The notes under the pieces are model-generated. The model was not told where the DNA came from. It searched no databases and saw only the letters and a list, made by a program, of their open reading frames with translations. From Lentzea indica (lineage in GTDB: Bacteria; Actinomycetota; Actinomycetes; Mycobacteriales; Pseudonocardiaceae): a stretch of DNA of 44,806 nt. Position 1 is the first letter of the stretch, and each line of letters begins with the position of its first letter. Position numbers and translations under genes: made by a program. Location of the stretch: positions 1 to 44,806 of the forward strand of contig NZ_VSRL01000048.1 of the NCBI RefSeq assembly GCF_012184385.1, given 5' to 3'. This document shows, piece after piece, positions 35,830-43,566 of the stretch.

Positions 35830-35917
35830 TGAGGTTCATGACGAGGTACGGCAGTGCAACGTCCGCGGCAGTGGGTTTGTTTGGCTCCGGCGTGTTGACC
35901 GGTGTGGTCTTCGTCAC
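35816..35917 (-). CDS. 33-residue peptide candidate
   Basis: From GTG 35917 it reads MTKTTPVNTPEPNKPTAADV and ends LPYLVMNLSEGP. The N-terminal half is Thr/Pro/Asn-rich, the C-terminal half hydrophobic. A TTG further upstream (KHELEEQRRK... frame) could extend it. AGAGG about ten bases before the GTG is a weak ribosome site. It overlaps the start of the 67-residue frame. It could be a leader peptide, a RiPP-like precursor or noise. Confidence 0.35.
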   Translation of the reverse strand: MTKTTPVNTPEPNKPTAADVALPYLVMNLSEGP

Positions 35918-35984
35918 GAGTTTCCGCCTCTGCTCCTCCAATTCGTGCTTTAGGTCAGCAGGACGTCGAATTCCCGGCGCGTGA

Positions 35985-36962
35985 TCAGTCTCCCTGTCGC
36001 GCGTCGGCGTGGCCGACGAGCCGGCTGGCCAGTGCTCGCACCAGGTCGCGGAGTGCGTCGGGTTGTTCGACGACGAACGGCCGATCGAGCGCGGCGAGCA
36101 GGGGTGGTATCCATTCGAGCCGTTGCGCTCGTATCCGGGCCCGTACCCAGGAAGTGCCGGGGTCGATCTCCTCCAGTGTGGCGACGGACGGCGGGAAGAC
36201 GGAGCGGATCTGTTCGGGCGTCGATCGAATCCGCACGGACACCTCGTGCTGGTACGGCGTCTCGGCGATGGCGGTCAGCACCTGCTGGGCGGGGTCGAAT
36301 CCGACTGGTACGTCGAACGTTCCGACGCGTGTCTCGACGGTCGTGATCCGGTCGACGCGGAACGTGCGCACCTGCCCGCTGGTGGAGTCGAAGCCGGTCA
36401 GGTACCACCGCCCGGAGTGCGCCACGATCCCGTACGGATGGACGACGCGTTCGCTGGCACCGCCGTGGCCGGCGATGTAAGCGAGCCCGACCGGGCGACG
36501 ATCCCGCGCTGCCTCCGCGACGGTGAGCAGGACCTCGGCTTCCGCCGTGAGTGCCGATCGTGCGGGCGCGGTGAAGTCGGCGATCTCCAGCAGCGCGTCG
36601 AGCCGGCGGCCAAGGGCTTCGGGCAGCACTCGTCGGATTTTCGCGACCGCGCTCTCGGCGGCCGCGACCGAGGTGCTGATCAGGCCGGCGCGTCGGCCTG
36701 CGACCAGACCGAGCAGGACAGCGAGCGACTCCTCGTCGGTGAGCATCAGCGGGGGCATCCGGTAGCCAGGGGACAGGCGGTACCCGCCGTGCCGCCCGCG
36801 CACCGAGCGGACCGGGATGTCCAGGTCGAGGAGGTGGGCGACGTAGCGGCGGACGGTGCGCTCGTCCACATCGAGCCGCCCTGCCAGCTCGGCGACGGTC
36901 CGGGTGCCTCCGCTCTGGAGGATCTCCAGCAAGGCCAGTACACGGGCGATCGGCCGAGTCAC
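35985..36962 (-). CDS. YafY-type regulator with HTH and WYL domains
   Basis: 325 residues. The N-terminal winged helix (RVLALLEILQSGGTRTVAELAGRLDVDERTVRRYVAHL) is followed by the WYL domain around residue 145-215 (GIVAHSGRWYLTGFDSTSGQVRTFRVDRI) and a C-terminal WCX-type extension (DPGTSWVRARIRAQRLEW). WYL domains sense nucleic-acid or nucleotide ligands; members beside a VOC gene are common in actinobacteria. GTG start at 36962. Divergent from the VOC gene with a 110-bp region containing a 9-bp dyad, the likely operator. Confidence 0.93.
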   Translation of the reverse strand: MTRPIARVLALLEILQSGGTRTVAELAGRLDVDERTVRRYVAHLLDLDIPVRSVRGRHGGYRLSPGYRMPPLMLTDEESLAVLLGLVAGRRAGLISTSVAAAESAVAKIRRVLPEALGRRLDALLEIADFTAPARSALTAEAEVLLTVAEAARDRRPVGLAYIAGHGGASERVVHPYGIVAHSGRWYLTGFDSTSGQVRTFRVDRITTVETRVGTFDVPVGFDPAQQVLTAIAETPYQHEVSVRIRSTPEQIRSVFPPSVATLEEIDPGTSWVRARIRAQRLEWIPPLLAALDRPFVVEQPDALRDLVRALASRLVGHADARQGD

Positions 36963-37028
36963 GCACAGGATGCTCCCAATACCGGGCGGATCCTGTCCAC
37001 TATTGCTTCTAGCGTGTCCGGTGTCCCC

Positions 37029-37053
37029 GGAGGACGGGTCAGAACCGTCCTCC
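37029..37053. promoter_or_regulatory. 9-bp dyad between WYL regulator and VOC gene
   Basis: GGAGGACGG (37029-37037) and CCGTCCTCC (37045-37053) are perfect inverted repeats with a 7-nt centre, 19 bp before the VOC start. It may be the operator of the adjacent regulator or a leader hairpin that hides the ribosome site. Confidence 0.5.
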
Positions 37054-37072
37054 AGCGCAGAAAGGGTCCACC

Positions 37073-37477
37073 GTGCAGCTTGTCTCTGTCCGCGTCATCA
37101 CCAACAACGTCGCCGGTCTTGCCGAGTTCTACGAGCAGGTGACCGGCCTCGATGCTCGGCGGCCTGCCGAGCAGTTCGCTGAGCTCGTGGGCCCGTCGTG
37201 CACGTTGGCCATCGGCAGTGCCGAGACGATGGTGCTGTTCAGTGCGGGGGCGGCCGTACCCGAGTCGAACCGGACCGCGATCCTCGAGTTCCTCGTCGAG
37301 GACGTCGATCGGGAGTACGAACGGCTGGCGAGCCTGGCTGTCGCCCCCGAGATCGTGCAGAAGCCGACCACGATGCCGTGGGGAAACCGCTCCCTGCTGT
37401 TCCGCGACCCCGACGGCAACCTGGTCAACTTCTTCACCCCGCTCACCGACGAGGCCCGCGCGAGGCTCGCCCGCTGA
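37073..37477 (+). CDS. VOC (glyoxalase/bleomycin-resistance fold) protein
   Basis: 134 residues with two beta-alpha-beta-beta-beta units: LVSVRVITNNVAGLAEFYEQVTGLD and the second half ending LLFRDPDGNLVNFFTPL. Metal-ligand positions are partly present (Glu in AILEFLVEDVD; Asn rather than Glu in the last strand), so a classical dioxygenase or glyoxalase site is not assured. Single VOC domains often bind or modify small molecules. GTG start with AAAGGG six bases upstream; divergent from the WYL regulator that probably controls it. Confidence 0.88.
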   Translation: MQLVSVRVITNNVAGLAEFYEQVTGLDARRPAEQFAELVGPSCTLAIGSAETMVLFSAGAAVPESNRTAILEFLVEDVDREYERLASLAVAPEIVQKPTTMPWGNRSLLFRDPDGNLVNFFTPLTDEARARLAR

Positions 37478-37523
37478 CCGGTACTGCGTTGCCGCGTCGG
37501 GGCATCACCGTTCACCTCATGTG

Positions 37524-37564
37524 GATCATCCCCTGACCAGACAGGACCAGGTCAGGGGATGATC
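37524..37564. terminator. Bidirectional terminator between convergent genes
   Basis: Positions 37524-37538 pair perfectly with 37550-37564 (15 bp) around an 11-nt loop. It lies 46 bp after the VOC stop and 27 bp beyond the stop of the tachylectin-like gene on the other strand, serving both. Confidence 0.8.
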
Positions 37565-37591
37565 TTGTAGCTGAGGGTCACGCCGTCAGGC

Positions 37592-38452
37592 TCAGTTCTT
37601 CTTCACCTGGTTGAGCCGGGTGATGACAGCCCCACCGTCCTGCGGCCCGAACGAGTTGCAGGCAGTGCTCGCGGGGAACCGGCTGCAGGCGTTGGACTGC
37701 ACGACGACGTCCTGCTCGCTGTTCCACCCGCTACCGATGATCTTGTTGTTCGTCCACACCTTGGTGACGGGGTTGTAGCGGTACCAGACCAGGTTGCCGT
37801 TGGAGGAGTTCACGGCGTAGAACACCTCACCACCGGGCGAGCTGAGGTTCTTCAACTTCTGCCAGCCCGTGGTGACCTGGGCGGCCGGCTTGATCCACTT
37901 CGCAGTCGCGCCGGACCAGAAGTCGATGTAGTAACGCCACATCGCGCCGGCTGCGGTGCGCGCGTAGACCACGCCGCGGCTGGTCGCGACGATCGCGTTG
38001 TACTGGGTCAGGCCGGTGTCCAGCAGGGCGCCCTGCACGGCCCATTGCTGGGTGGCGAAGTTGTAGTAGTGCGCCTTGAGGTTGCCCAAGGTGTCGAGGG
38101 TGTAGATGACGCCGTCCTCGTCGACTGAGATCCGGTACCGGGTGTTCGCCGCGGTGTAGGACCAGCCCTGGCCGAGGACCTTGTACTCGCTGCCCTCGAT
38201 GGAGTCCCAGTTGGTTCCGTTGTAGTGCAACAGTCTCAGCTCACCGCCGGTGGTGATGCTGAACATCCATCCGCTGGGGCCGGCGAGCACGCGGCCCTGC
38301 CAGCCGGCACCGATCTGGTAGCTCTCGCCCCAGACGAACGTGCCGGCGGTCGGTGTCGAGTGTTCGAACAGGTACAGGTCTCCGAGCGTGTCGCACGGAT
38401 AGACCGGAGCGAGGCCGTAGCGGGCCGTCAACGTGCTGCTGGGTCCTGGCAT
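37592..38452 (-). CDS. Tachylectin-2-like beta-propeller lectin
   Basis: 286 residues made of about five WD-like blades. Each has a G-W/Y core: ESYQIGAGWQGRVLAGPSGWMF, EYKVLGQGWSYTAANTRYRI, AIVATSRGVVYARTAAGAMW, VTTGWQKLKNLSSPGGEVFYAV, KIIGSGWNSEQDVV. Tachylectin-2 binds N-acetylglucosamine and GalNAc. There is no signal peptide, so export, if any, would be non-classical. Third gene of an operon after the ceramidase-like and beta-propeller genes (15 bp from the ceramidase stop). Sugar specificity is unknown; binding to glycolipids would fit the operon. Confidence 0.85.
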   Translation of the reverse strand: MPGPSSTLTARYGLAPVYPCDTLGDLYLFEHSTPTAGTFVWGESYQIGAGWQGRVLAGPSGWMFSITTGGELRLLHYNGTNWDSIEGSEYKVLGQGWSYTAANTRYRISVDEDGVIYTLDTLGNLKAHYYNFATQQWAVQGALLDTGLTQYNAIVATSRGVVYARTAAGAMWRYYIDFWSGATAKWIKPAAQVTTGWQKLKNLSSPGGEVFYAVNSSNGNLVWYRYNPVTKVWTNNKIIGSGWNSEQDVVVQSNACSRFPASTACNSFGPQDGGAVITRLNQVKKN

Positions 38453-38467
38453 GTCTCACTCCACCCC

Positions 38468-39835
38468 TCAGAGATTCATCATGGTCGTGCAGGCGTCGAG
38501 GACCAGGCGCTCGGTCGTCCCGGCCGCGGCGGCGCCGCTCGGCGTGAACTTCAGCGGGGCTGGCCAGGCGTAGAAGGTCGTCCACGAGCCCGGGCCGGAC
38601 ATCGTGCTGTCGTCGGTCCAGCCGGCCTCGTAACCGAAGTGCTTCGCCTCGCCGGCCTGCAGGACGCCGTTGGCCGCGACGTAGCCTTCGGTTTCGTTGG
38701 CGTAGCCCATGATCCACAGCCAGCCCGGTGTCTGGGTCTGAACCTTCACGTCGTACGCCGAGAGGACCTCGTGCGACAGGGCGAGGATGTTCAGGCCGCC
38801 CAGGTTCCAGCGCTGGATGGGCATCGGGAACACGCGGGGCAGGCCCTCGCCGGCGATCTGCTCGATCATGACCTCGGCGTGGCGGTACGCGAAGTCGTCG
38901 GGCGGGAAGGTGTCGAGCCGCTCGTTGTACCCGTTGCGGGCGCGGATCACCGCGGCCGGGTCGCCGAAGTCCACGGTCAGCGGGAGGTCGACCTCGGTGT
39001 AGTGGGTGGTGACCGGGCCGTTGACGGCGTTCCAGCCGCCGGAGTTCACCATCTGCACGACCGTGTTGCCCAGGATCGTGCCGAGGTTGGTGACCTGGCC
39101 GGGCGAGTGCGGGTCGTTGGGTTCCTGGTCGCCTGCGGCGCCCTGGAAGAACAGCGCCTGCACTCCGAGCGCGTTGCTGATCACGTCGGTGGCGGCGCCG
39201 GGATAGTCGCTGCAGAAAACCCTGTCGTTGCCGCGCGACACGGCGTGGCAGGCGTATCCGAAAAGGACGGTGAACAGGCTGTTGTTGCTCGTGCGGCGGG
39301 CGATCAGCGCGGAGACGGTGGTGAGGACGTTGGGTTCCTCTGCCCGGTTGTAGCCGATCGTCGTGCTGCCTTCCTTGTACCACAACGTGACCGGCGTGCG
39401 GGCCATCGCCAGGGTCTGCTCCACGAGGGTGATCATCTGGTCGATGAACACCGTGGTCGTGTCCTCGATCGCGGCGATGTCGGCGGGCGTGAGGTTCATC
39501 ATCACGTACGGGCTCGGCCGTGTCGTGCCGATCATCGGGCCGGAGTGCGTGTGGCTGACGATGATCAGGAAGTTGCCGTTGTTGTCGTCCACCAACGGCA
39601 CCACCGCGGATCTGATCGCCTGGTGGACGTATCTCGGGATGCTGACGACGTCGACGCGGAGCATCACCTTGGGGCCGGCACCGTCGTCGATGACGACGCA
39701 CTGGGCGCGCAGCCTGCGGTCCACCTGGCCCTGGTTGCCTCGTGTGGCGCCGCAGTAGCCGCCCATCCAGAGGCTGGGGTAGGTCGGCCAGGCCGGGGTG
39801 TAGTCCAAAGTCTTGACGGCCATGGAGAAAGGCAT
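38468..39835 (-). CDS. Neutral-ceramidase-like protein lacking the catalytic serine
   Basis: 455 residues related to the N-terminal domain of neutral/alkaline ceramidases. The zinc-ligand region SHTHSGP (His95, His97) and GYACHAVSRG (His197) are present. The motif that carries the catalytic serine in bacterial and mammalian ceramidases, GDVSPN, is replaced by GDQEPN (residues 235-240), so Glu238 takes the place of Ser. Hydrolysis of ceramide to sphingosine and fatty acid therefore cannot be assumed; it may cleave another amide or be non-catalytic. No signal peptide. ATG at 39835 with GGAGGAA six bases upstream. Sandwiched between a secreted propeller protein and a lectin gene. Confidence 0.8.
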   Translation of the reverse strand: MPFSMAVKTLDYTPAWPTYPSLWMGGYCGATRGNQGQVDRRLRAQCVVIDDGAGPKVMLRVDVVSIPRYVHQAIRSAVVPLVDDNNGNFLIIVSHTHSGPMIGTTRPSPYVMMNLTPADIAAIEDTTTVFIDQMITLVEQTLAMARTPVTLWYKEGSTTIGYNRAEEPNVLTTVSALIARRTSNNSLFTVLFGYACHAVSRGNDRVFCSDYPGAATDVISNALGVQALFFQGAAGDQEPNDPHSPGQVTNLGTILGNTVVQMVNSGGWNAVNGPVTTHYTEVDLPLTVDFGDPAAVIRARNGYNERLDTFPPDDFAYRHAEVMIEQIAGEGLPRVFPMPIQRWNLGGLNILALSHEVLSAYDVKVQTQTPGWLWIMGYANETEGYVAANGVLQAGEAKHFGYEAGWTDDSTMSGPGSWTTFYAWPAPLKFTPSGAAAAGTTERLVLDACTTMMNL

Positions 39836-39853
39836 CGCGGGTTCCTCCGGCGC

Positions 39854-40900
39854 TCAGGCGGTCTCGACGAACGCGACGCAGGTCGGCGTGTTCGAGTTGG
39901 GGGTCGACAGCGAGTTGTCCGGCTTGCCGGTCGAGGTGTCCGCGGACGTGGTCTTGCGGTTCTTCTTGTCCAGCACGAACGCGCGGCCACCGTCCTTGCT
40001 CATCGCCAGAGGACCGTTCGCCTTGCCGTTGGACTCCTTCGTCCTGACTTTGTTGGAGCTGACGTTCACCGTCACCAGCTGGGAGTCCGTGTTGCGGCCC
40101 GTGTAGAGACTCACCACCGCGAACGTGCCGTTCGGGTGCACGGCCAGGCCACAGGGGCGGCCCTCCAGCTCGGTCGAACCCGTCTTGCCGCCACGCAGGT
40201 TGAACGTGACCAGTTCCCGCTGCGCCGCCACGTACAGGCTGCTGCCCTTGGGATCGATGGCCAGCTGCAGCGCCGGCTTCTCGGTCTGGAACGAACCCGA
40301 CACGTCGTTCTTCGCGGTGTCGATGATCGTGATGCCCTTCGCGCGCTCGTCCCCGACGAACAACTGCTTGCCGTCCGGCGTCAACGCCAGCGTGCGCGGC
40401 CACAGGCCTGCCTTGATCAGGGTGCGCACCTCACCGGTCGCCGCGTCCACCACGGCCACGTGACCGCGGGAGCCACCGGCACCGCTCGACCCGGTCGCGA
40501 CGTACACGACCTTGCCGTCGGGCGAGACGAGCACGTCGTTGGCGAACCCGCCGACCGCGATCTCGCCGGTCACCTTCGCGGCGTCCACGTCCACGACGCT
40601 CAGACCCGGCCCGAACACCGTCGCCACGTAGGCGCGCAGTCCGTCCGGCGAACCCACGATCCCGTTCGGCTGGCCGTTGACGGCGACGATCGCCTGCCCA
40701 CCGGTCAGGCTCGGGTCGGCCAGCTGCAAGATTCCGTTGCCCAGATGGTCCACGCTGCCGATCACGAGTTTCTTGCGGCCGGTGGGCGCCGCGGCGGCCG
40801 CTCCGGCGAACAGGCTTTGGCCGACGATCCCCGCGGCGGCACTCCCCAGTGCGGCGGTCAGCAGCGTGCGCCGGGAAAGCGATCGATGCTCGGTTGCCAT
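39854..40900 (-). CDS. Tat-exported beta-propeller (YncE-like) protein
   Basis: 348 residues. The signal HRSLSRRTLLTAALGSAAAG has the twin-arginine S-R-R-T-L-L motif and a hydrophobic core ending near AAAAAPTG, so it is exported folded. The rest is a seven-bladed propeller with repeats of SPDGKVVYVATG, TPDGKQLFVGDE, DPKGSSLYVAAQ and HPNGTFAVVSL. Such proteins bind ligands or partners and sometimes metals; no catalytic site is evident. First gene of a three-gene operon, ending 18 bp before the ceramidase-like gene. The ATG at 40900 is chosen because it begins the Tat signal and follows AGGGGGAC. Confidence 0.88.
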   Translation of the reverse strand: MATEHRSLSRRTLLTAALGSAAAGIVGQSLFAGAAAAAPTGRKKLVIGSVDHLGNGILQLADPSLTGGQAIVAVNGQPNGIVGSPDGLRAYVATVFGPGLSVVDVDAAKVTGEIAVGGFANDVLVSPDGKVVYVATGSSGAGGSRGHVAVVDAATGEVRTLIKAGLWPRTLALTPDGKQLFVGDERAKGITIIDTAKNDVSGSFQTEKPALQLAIDPKGSSLYVAAQRELVTFNLRGGKTGSTELEGRPCGLAVHPNGTFAVVSLYTGRNTDSQLVTVNVSSNKVRTKESNGKANGPLAMSKDGGRAFVLDKKNRKTTSADTSTGKPDNSLSTPNSNTPTCVAFVETA

Positions 40901-41204
40901 GTCGTCCGTCCCCCTCTGGTCCAGGTCGACTGGTTGAGGTTTCGACGAAAGGGACGCGCTTGTTATCACTCCGGGTAGTCAAAACCTGGCCTGTGACCAA
41001 GTTGAGACCTTTCGTTCCAGATTGATGCGCAGGGTGTTCGCGGTGTCACTTCACGCTTCTGACCTGGTCTTTTATCGCGTGCCGTTAGGCATATCGGGAG
41101 AGGTCTTTGTGCTCTGTCGGCGCGTGAGGTGCTGCTGTACACGCGCCTGCGCGTGACTACTCATAGTGATGATCTGTTGTTGAGATCGCGACTCTGCCGG
41201 GCGA
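40901..41204. other. Intergenic region, 304 bp, no gene
   Basis: Lies between the end of the SDR gene and the start of the propeller operon, both read leftwards. It should hold the promoter of the propeller operon, but no convincing -35/-10 pair was found. A short hairpin CACGCG-CCTG-CGCGTG at 41140-41155 is the probable terminator of the SDR operon. No coding signal is seen. Confidence 0.6.
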
Positions 41205-41888
41205 CTACCAGGTCGGGCGCGCCGTCACACCGCCGTCGACCACGAGGTCGTGGCCGGTGATCCACGAAGCCAGGTCCGACGCCAGGAACACGCACGCGTT
41301 GCCGATGTCCTCCGGAGTGCCCAGCCGTTCCAACGGCGCAGCCGCAAGCCACCGGGCGACGCCTTCCGGCCACTGCTCCTCGATGCCGGGACGGGCGACC
41401 AGGCCCGGCGAGACCGTGTTGACCCGGATGCCGCGCGGGCCGTACTCCAGCGCGGCCGCACGCGCATGCATGATCAGGGCGGCCTTCGAGGCGCTGTAGT
41501 GGGCGTGGCCTTCTGCCGGGTTCCTGCCTTCGATCGACGCGATGTGCGTGACGGAGCCACCAGCGGGAAGATGTGCGGCCGCGGCCTGGGTGACGGCGAA
41601 CGGGCCGGTCAAGTTTGTGTCCACAACGGACTGCCACTGCTCGATCGTCATGCCCGGCAACGGTTCCACTGGCTGTACGCCGGCGTTGTTCACGACCGCG
41701 TCCAGCCTGCCGTGGTGCGCGGCTGCTTCGTCGACCACGCGCTGGGCTTCCGTGCGCAGGTCACCGTCTTGGGTGCCGCGGTGGCGAACGACCAGCGCGC
41801 CCGCGTCGGCGAACCGGGCCGCGATGCCCGCGCCGATGGTGCCGCCCGCTCCGGTGACCAGCACGACCCTGCCGCTGAGATCGATCAC
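41205..41888 (-). CDS. SDR-family oxidoreductase (copy in IMPase operon)
   Basis: 227 residues. TGAGGTIGAGIA (dinucleotide motif), VVNNAGVQP, the catalytic Ser in THIASIEG and YSASK are all present. RHRGTQDG after the second strand favours NADPH. It shares little with the tandem SDRs at 6005-7544 beyond family motifs. GTG at 41888 overlaps the stop of the inositol-monophosphatase-like gene (GTGA), so both are translated together. Substrate unknown; a sugar or cyclitol alcohol is a reasonable guess from the partner. Confidence 0.9.
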   Translation of the reverse strand: MIDLSGRVVLVTGAGGTIGAGIAARFADAGALVVRHRGTQDGDLRTEAQRVVDEAAAHHGRLDAVVNNAGVQPVEPLPGMTIEQWQSVVDTNLTGPFAVTQAAAAHLPAGGSVTHIASIEGRNPAEGHAHYSASKAALIMHARAAALEYGPRGIRVNTVSPGLVARPGIEEQWPEGVARWLAAAPLERLGTPEDIGNACVFLASDLASWITGHDLVVDGGVTARPTW

Positions 41889-42646
41889 GAGACGACGCCC
41901 TCCAGTCGTTCGACCAGCCACGGCACGATCTCACCTCGGCCGGCCACGAACCCGTTGGAGCCGACGTCGACGAACTCGCCTCCCGCCTCGCGGACGAGCA
42001 CCGCGCCCGCCGCGACGTCCCACGGGTGGATGCCGAGGTTCGCCGCCGCGTCCGCCCTGCCCGCCGCGACCCAGGCGAGCGACAGGGCGGTCGAGTAGAC
42101 GCGGCGCACGTCCGCGACGGCCAGCAACTCAGCCAGCAGTTCCACCTCGCCGCGGTACAGGCTGCCTGGCAGCGGGATGTCGGTCAGCACGAGTGGCCGC
42201 GGGCTCGTGGCGGGAGGGATCACCAGGCCGGTTGAGCGGACCGTGAAGGGGACGTCGCAGGCCGCCGTGAACAGCTCGTCGCGGAACGGGTCCAGCACGC
42301 AGCCCGCGACCAGCGAGCCGTCGACAGCCGCGGCCACCGAGATGCACGCCAACGGGATGCCGCGCACGAAGTTCCGCGTGCCGTCGATCGGGTCGACGTA
42401 CCAGGTGATCCTGGCGGAAGCGCTCCCGAGTTCCTCACCGATCACCGCCGAGCCGGGAGCGCCGTTGACGAGGGCCTGTCGCAGGAACGCCTCGATCTCC
42501 AGGTCCGCGGTGCTGACCTGGTCGAACGTGCCTTTCAACGTGACGTCGACCTTGAGTTCGTGCAGCAGCTTCGCGGCGTCCACGCAGGACTGCGCGGCGA
42601 GAGCGAGAAGTTCCCCAGGAGTCACGGTCCCATTGTGATCCGTCAC
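41885..42646 (-). CDS. Inositol monophosphatase-family protein
   Basis: About 253 residues. Metal sites are IGEELGS (Glu), YVDPIDGTRNFVRG (Asp-Pro-x-Asp-Gly-Thr) and IHPWDVAAGAVLVREAGGE (Trp-Asp near the C-terminus), all intact. Members dephosphorylate inositol phosphate, histidinol phosphate, PAP or fructose bisphosphate; which one is not clear. The start is uncertain: GTG 42646 or GTG 42625, both without strong ribosome sites; the open frame further upstream belongs to the divergent gene region. Divergent from the SGNH hydrolase, about 95 bp apart. Confidence 0.88.
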   Translation of the reverse strand: MTDHNGTVTPGELLALAAQSCVDAAKLLHELKVDVTLKGTFDQVSTADLEIEAFLRQALVNGAPGSAVIGEELGSASARITWYVDPIDGTRNFVRGIPLACISVAAAVDGSLVAGCVLDPFRDELFTAACDVPFTVRSTGLVIPPATSPRPLVLTDIPLPGSLYRGEVELLAELLAVADVRRVYSTALSLAWVAAGRADAAANLGIHPWDVAAGAVLVREAGGEFVDVGSNGFVAGRGEIVPWLVERLEGVVS

Positions 42647-42741
42647 AAACACGACCGGACGACTCTGGGCAACGTCCCACCTGGACCGGTGATCTGAGCC
42701 ACCACGATGAGCTGACCTGACGATGACGTTGGAGGTTCGGG

Positions 42742-43566
42742 ATGCGGATCGTGGCCGGGTTGGCGTTCGTGGCGGCGTTGGTCGCTGGAACAACCACTGC
42801 ACAGGCGGACACGCTCGACTACGTGGCACTGGGCGACTCGGCGGCGGCGGGACCGCTGATCCCGAACCAGGACCCCGCGCTGTGGTGCCTGCGTTCCGAC
42901 AGGAACTACCCGCAGGTGGCTGCGAGCATGCTCGGTGCCGGCCTCACCGACGTGACGTGCAGCGGTGCGGTCACCGACGATCTCGCCGGGCGGAGGTTCG
43001 GTGTCCTGGCGCCACAGTTCGACGCGCTGAAGCCGGGCACGGACCTCGTGTCCGTCACCGTCGGGGCCAACGACGTCGGTCTCTTCCAGACCGCGTTGAG
43101 CTGCATCAACTTCCTGCCGGAACCGGCGGGCATCTCGTGCGAGGACCGCTACACAGCGGGCGGCACCGATCAGCTGGCCGCCGCGGTCGCGACGTGGGCA
43201 CCGGAGTTCGGCGCCGCACTCGACGAGATCAAACGCCGCGCCCCGCAGGCGAAGATCCTGGTCACCGGATACGGCGCCTACATCCGTCCTGGAGGCTGCT
43301 ACCCGCTCCAGCCCGTGTGGAGCCGCGATGGCGACTACCTGCAGAGCGTGATGAACCGGATCAGCGCGACCGCCAAGGCCGAGGCGGCGAAGCGCGGGGC
43401 GGTGTTCGTGGACTTCGCGGAGGTGACCGTGGGCCACGACATCTGCGCCACACCCGCTGACCGTTACCTCGAGGGCCTGATCCCGACGACGATCGCCGCA
43501 CCGCTGCACCCGAACGCGGCCGGCATGAAGGCGTTCGCCGCGGCGGTCGTGAGGGCCGCCAAGTGA
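42742..43566 (+). CDS. Secreted SGNH/GDSL hydrolase
   Basis: 274 residues. Signal peptide MRIVAGLAFVAALVAGTTTAQA (Sec type, cut about after residue 22). Block I ALGDSAAAG (catalytic Ser), block III VTVGANDVGL (GxND), and block V APLHPNAAGMKA with the catalytic His; the acidic third member is replaced by backbone carbonyl in some Streptomyces homologues, which these resemble. Six cysteines (WCL, VTCS, SCIN, SCED, GGCY, DICA) would form three disulfides. A secreted esterase or lipase. Stop overlaps the next gene by 4 bp. Confidence 0.93.
   Translation: MRIVAGLAFVAALVAGTTTAQADTLDYVALGDSAAAGPLIPNQDPALWCLRSDRNYPQVAASMLGAGLTDVTCSGAVTDDLAGRRFGVLAPQFDALKPGTDLVSVTVGANDVGLFQTALSCINFLPEPAGISCEDRYTAGGTDQLAAAVATWAPEFGAALDEIKRRAPQAKILVTGYGAYIRPGGCYPLQPVWSRDGDYLQSVMNRISATAKAEAAKRGAVFVDFAEVTVGHDICATPADRYLEGLIPTTIAAPLHPNAAGMKAFAAAVVRAAK

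Noticed and set aside
38225..40978. 917-codon open frame on the plus strand
   Set aside because: It is the antisense of the propeller, ceramidase-like and lectin genes; composition is Arg/Val/His-rich with no domain, as expected for GC-rich shadows.
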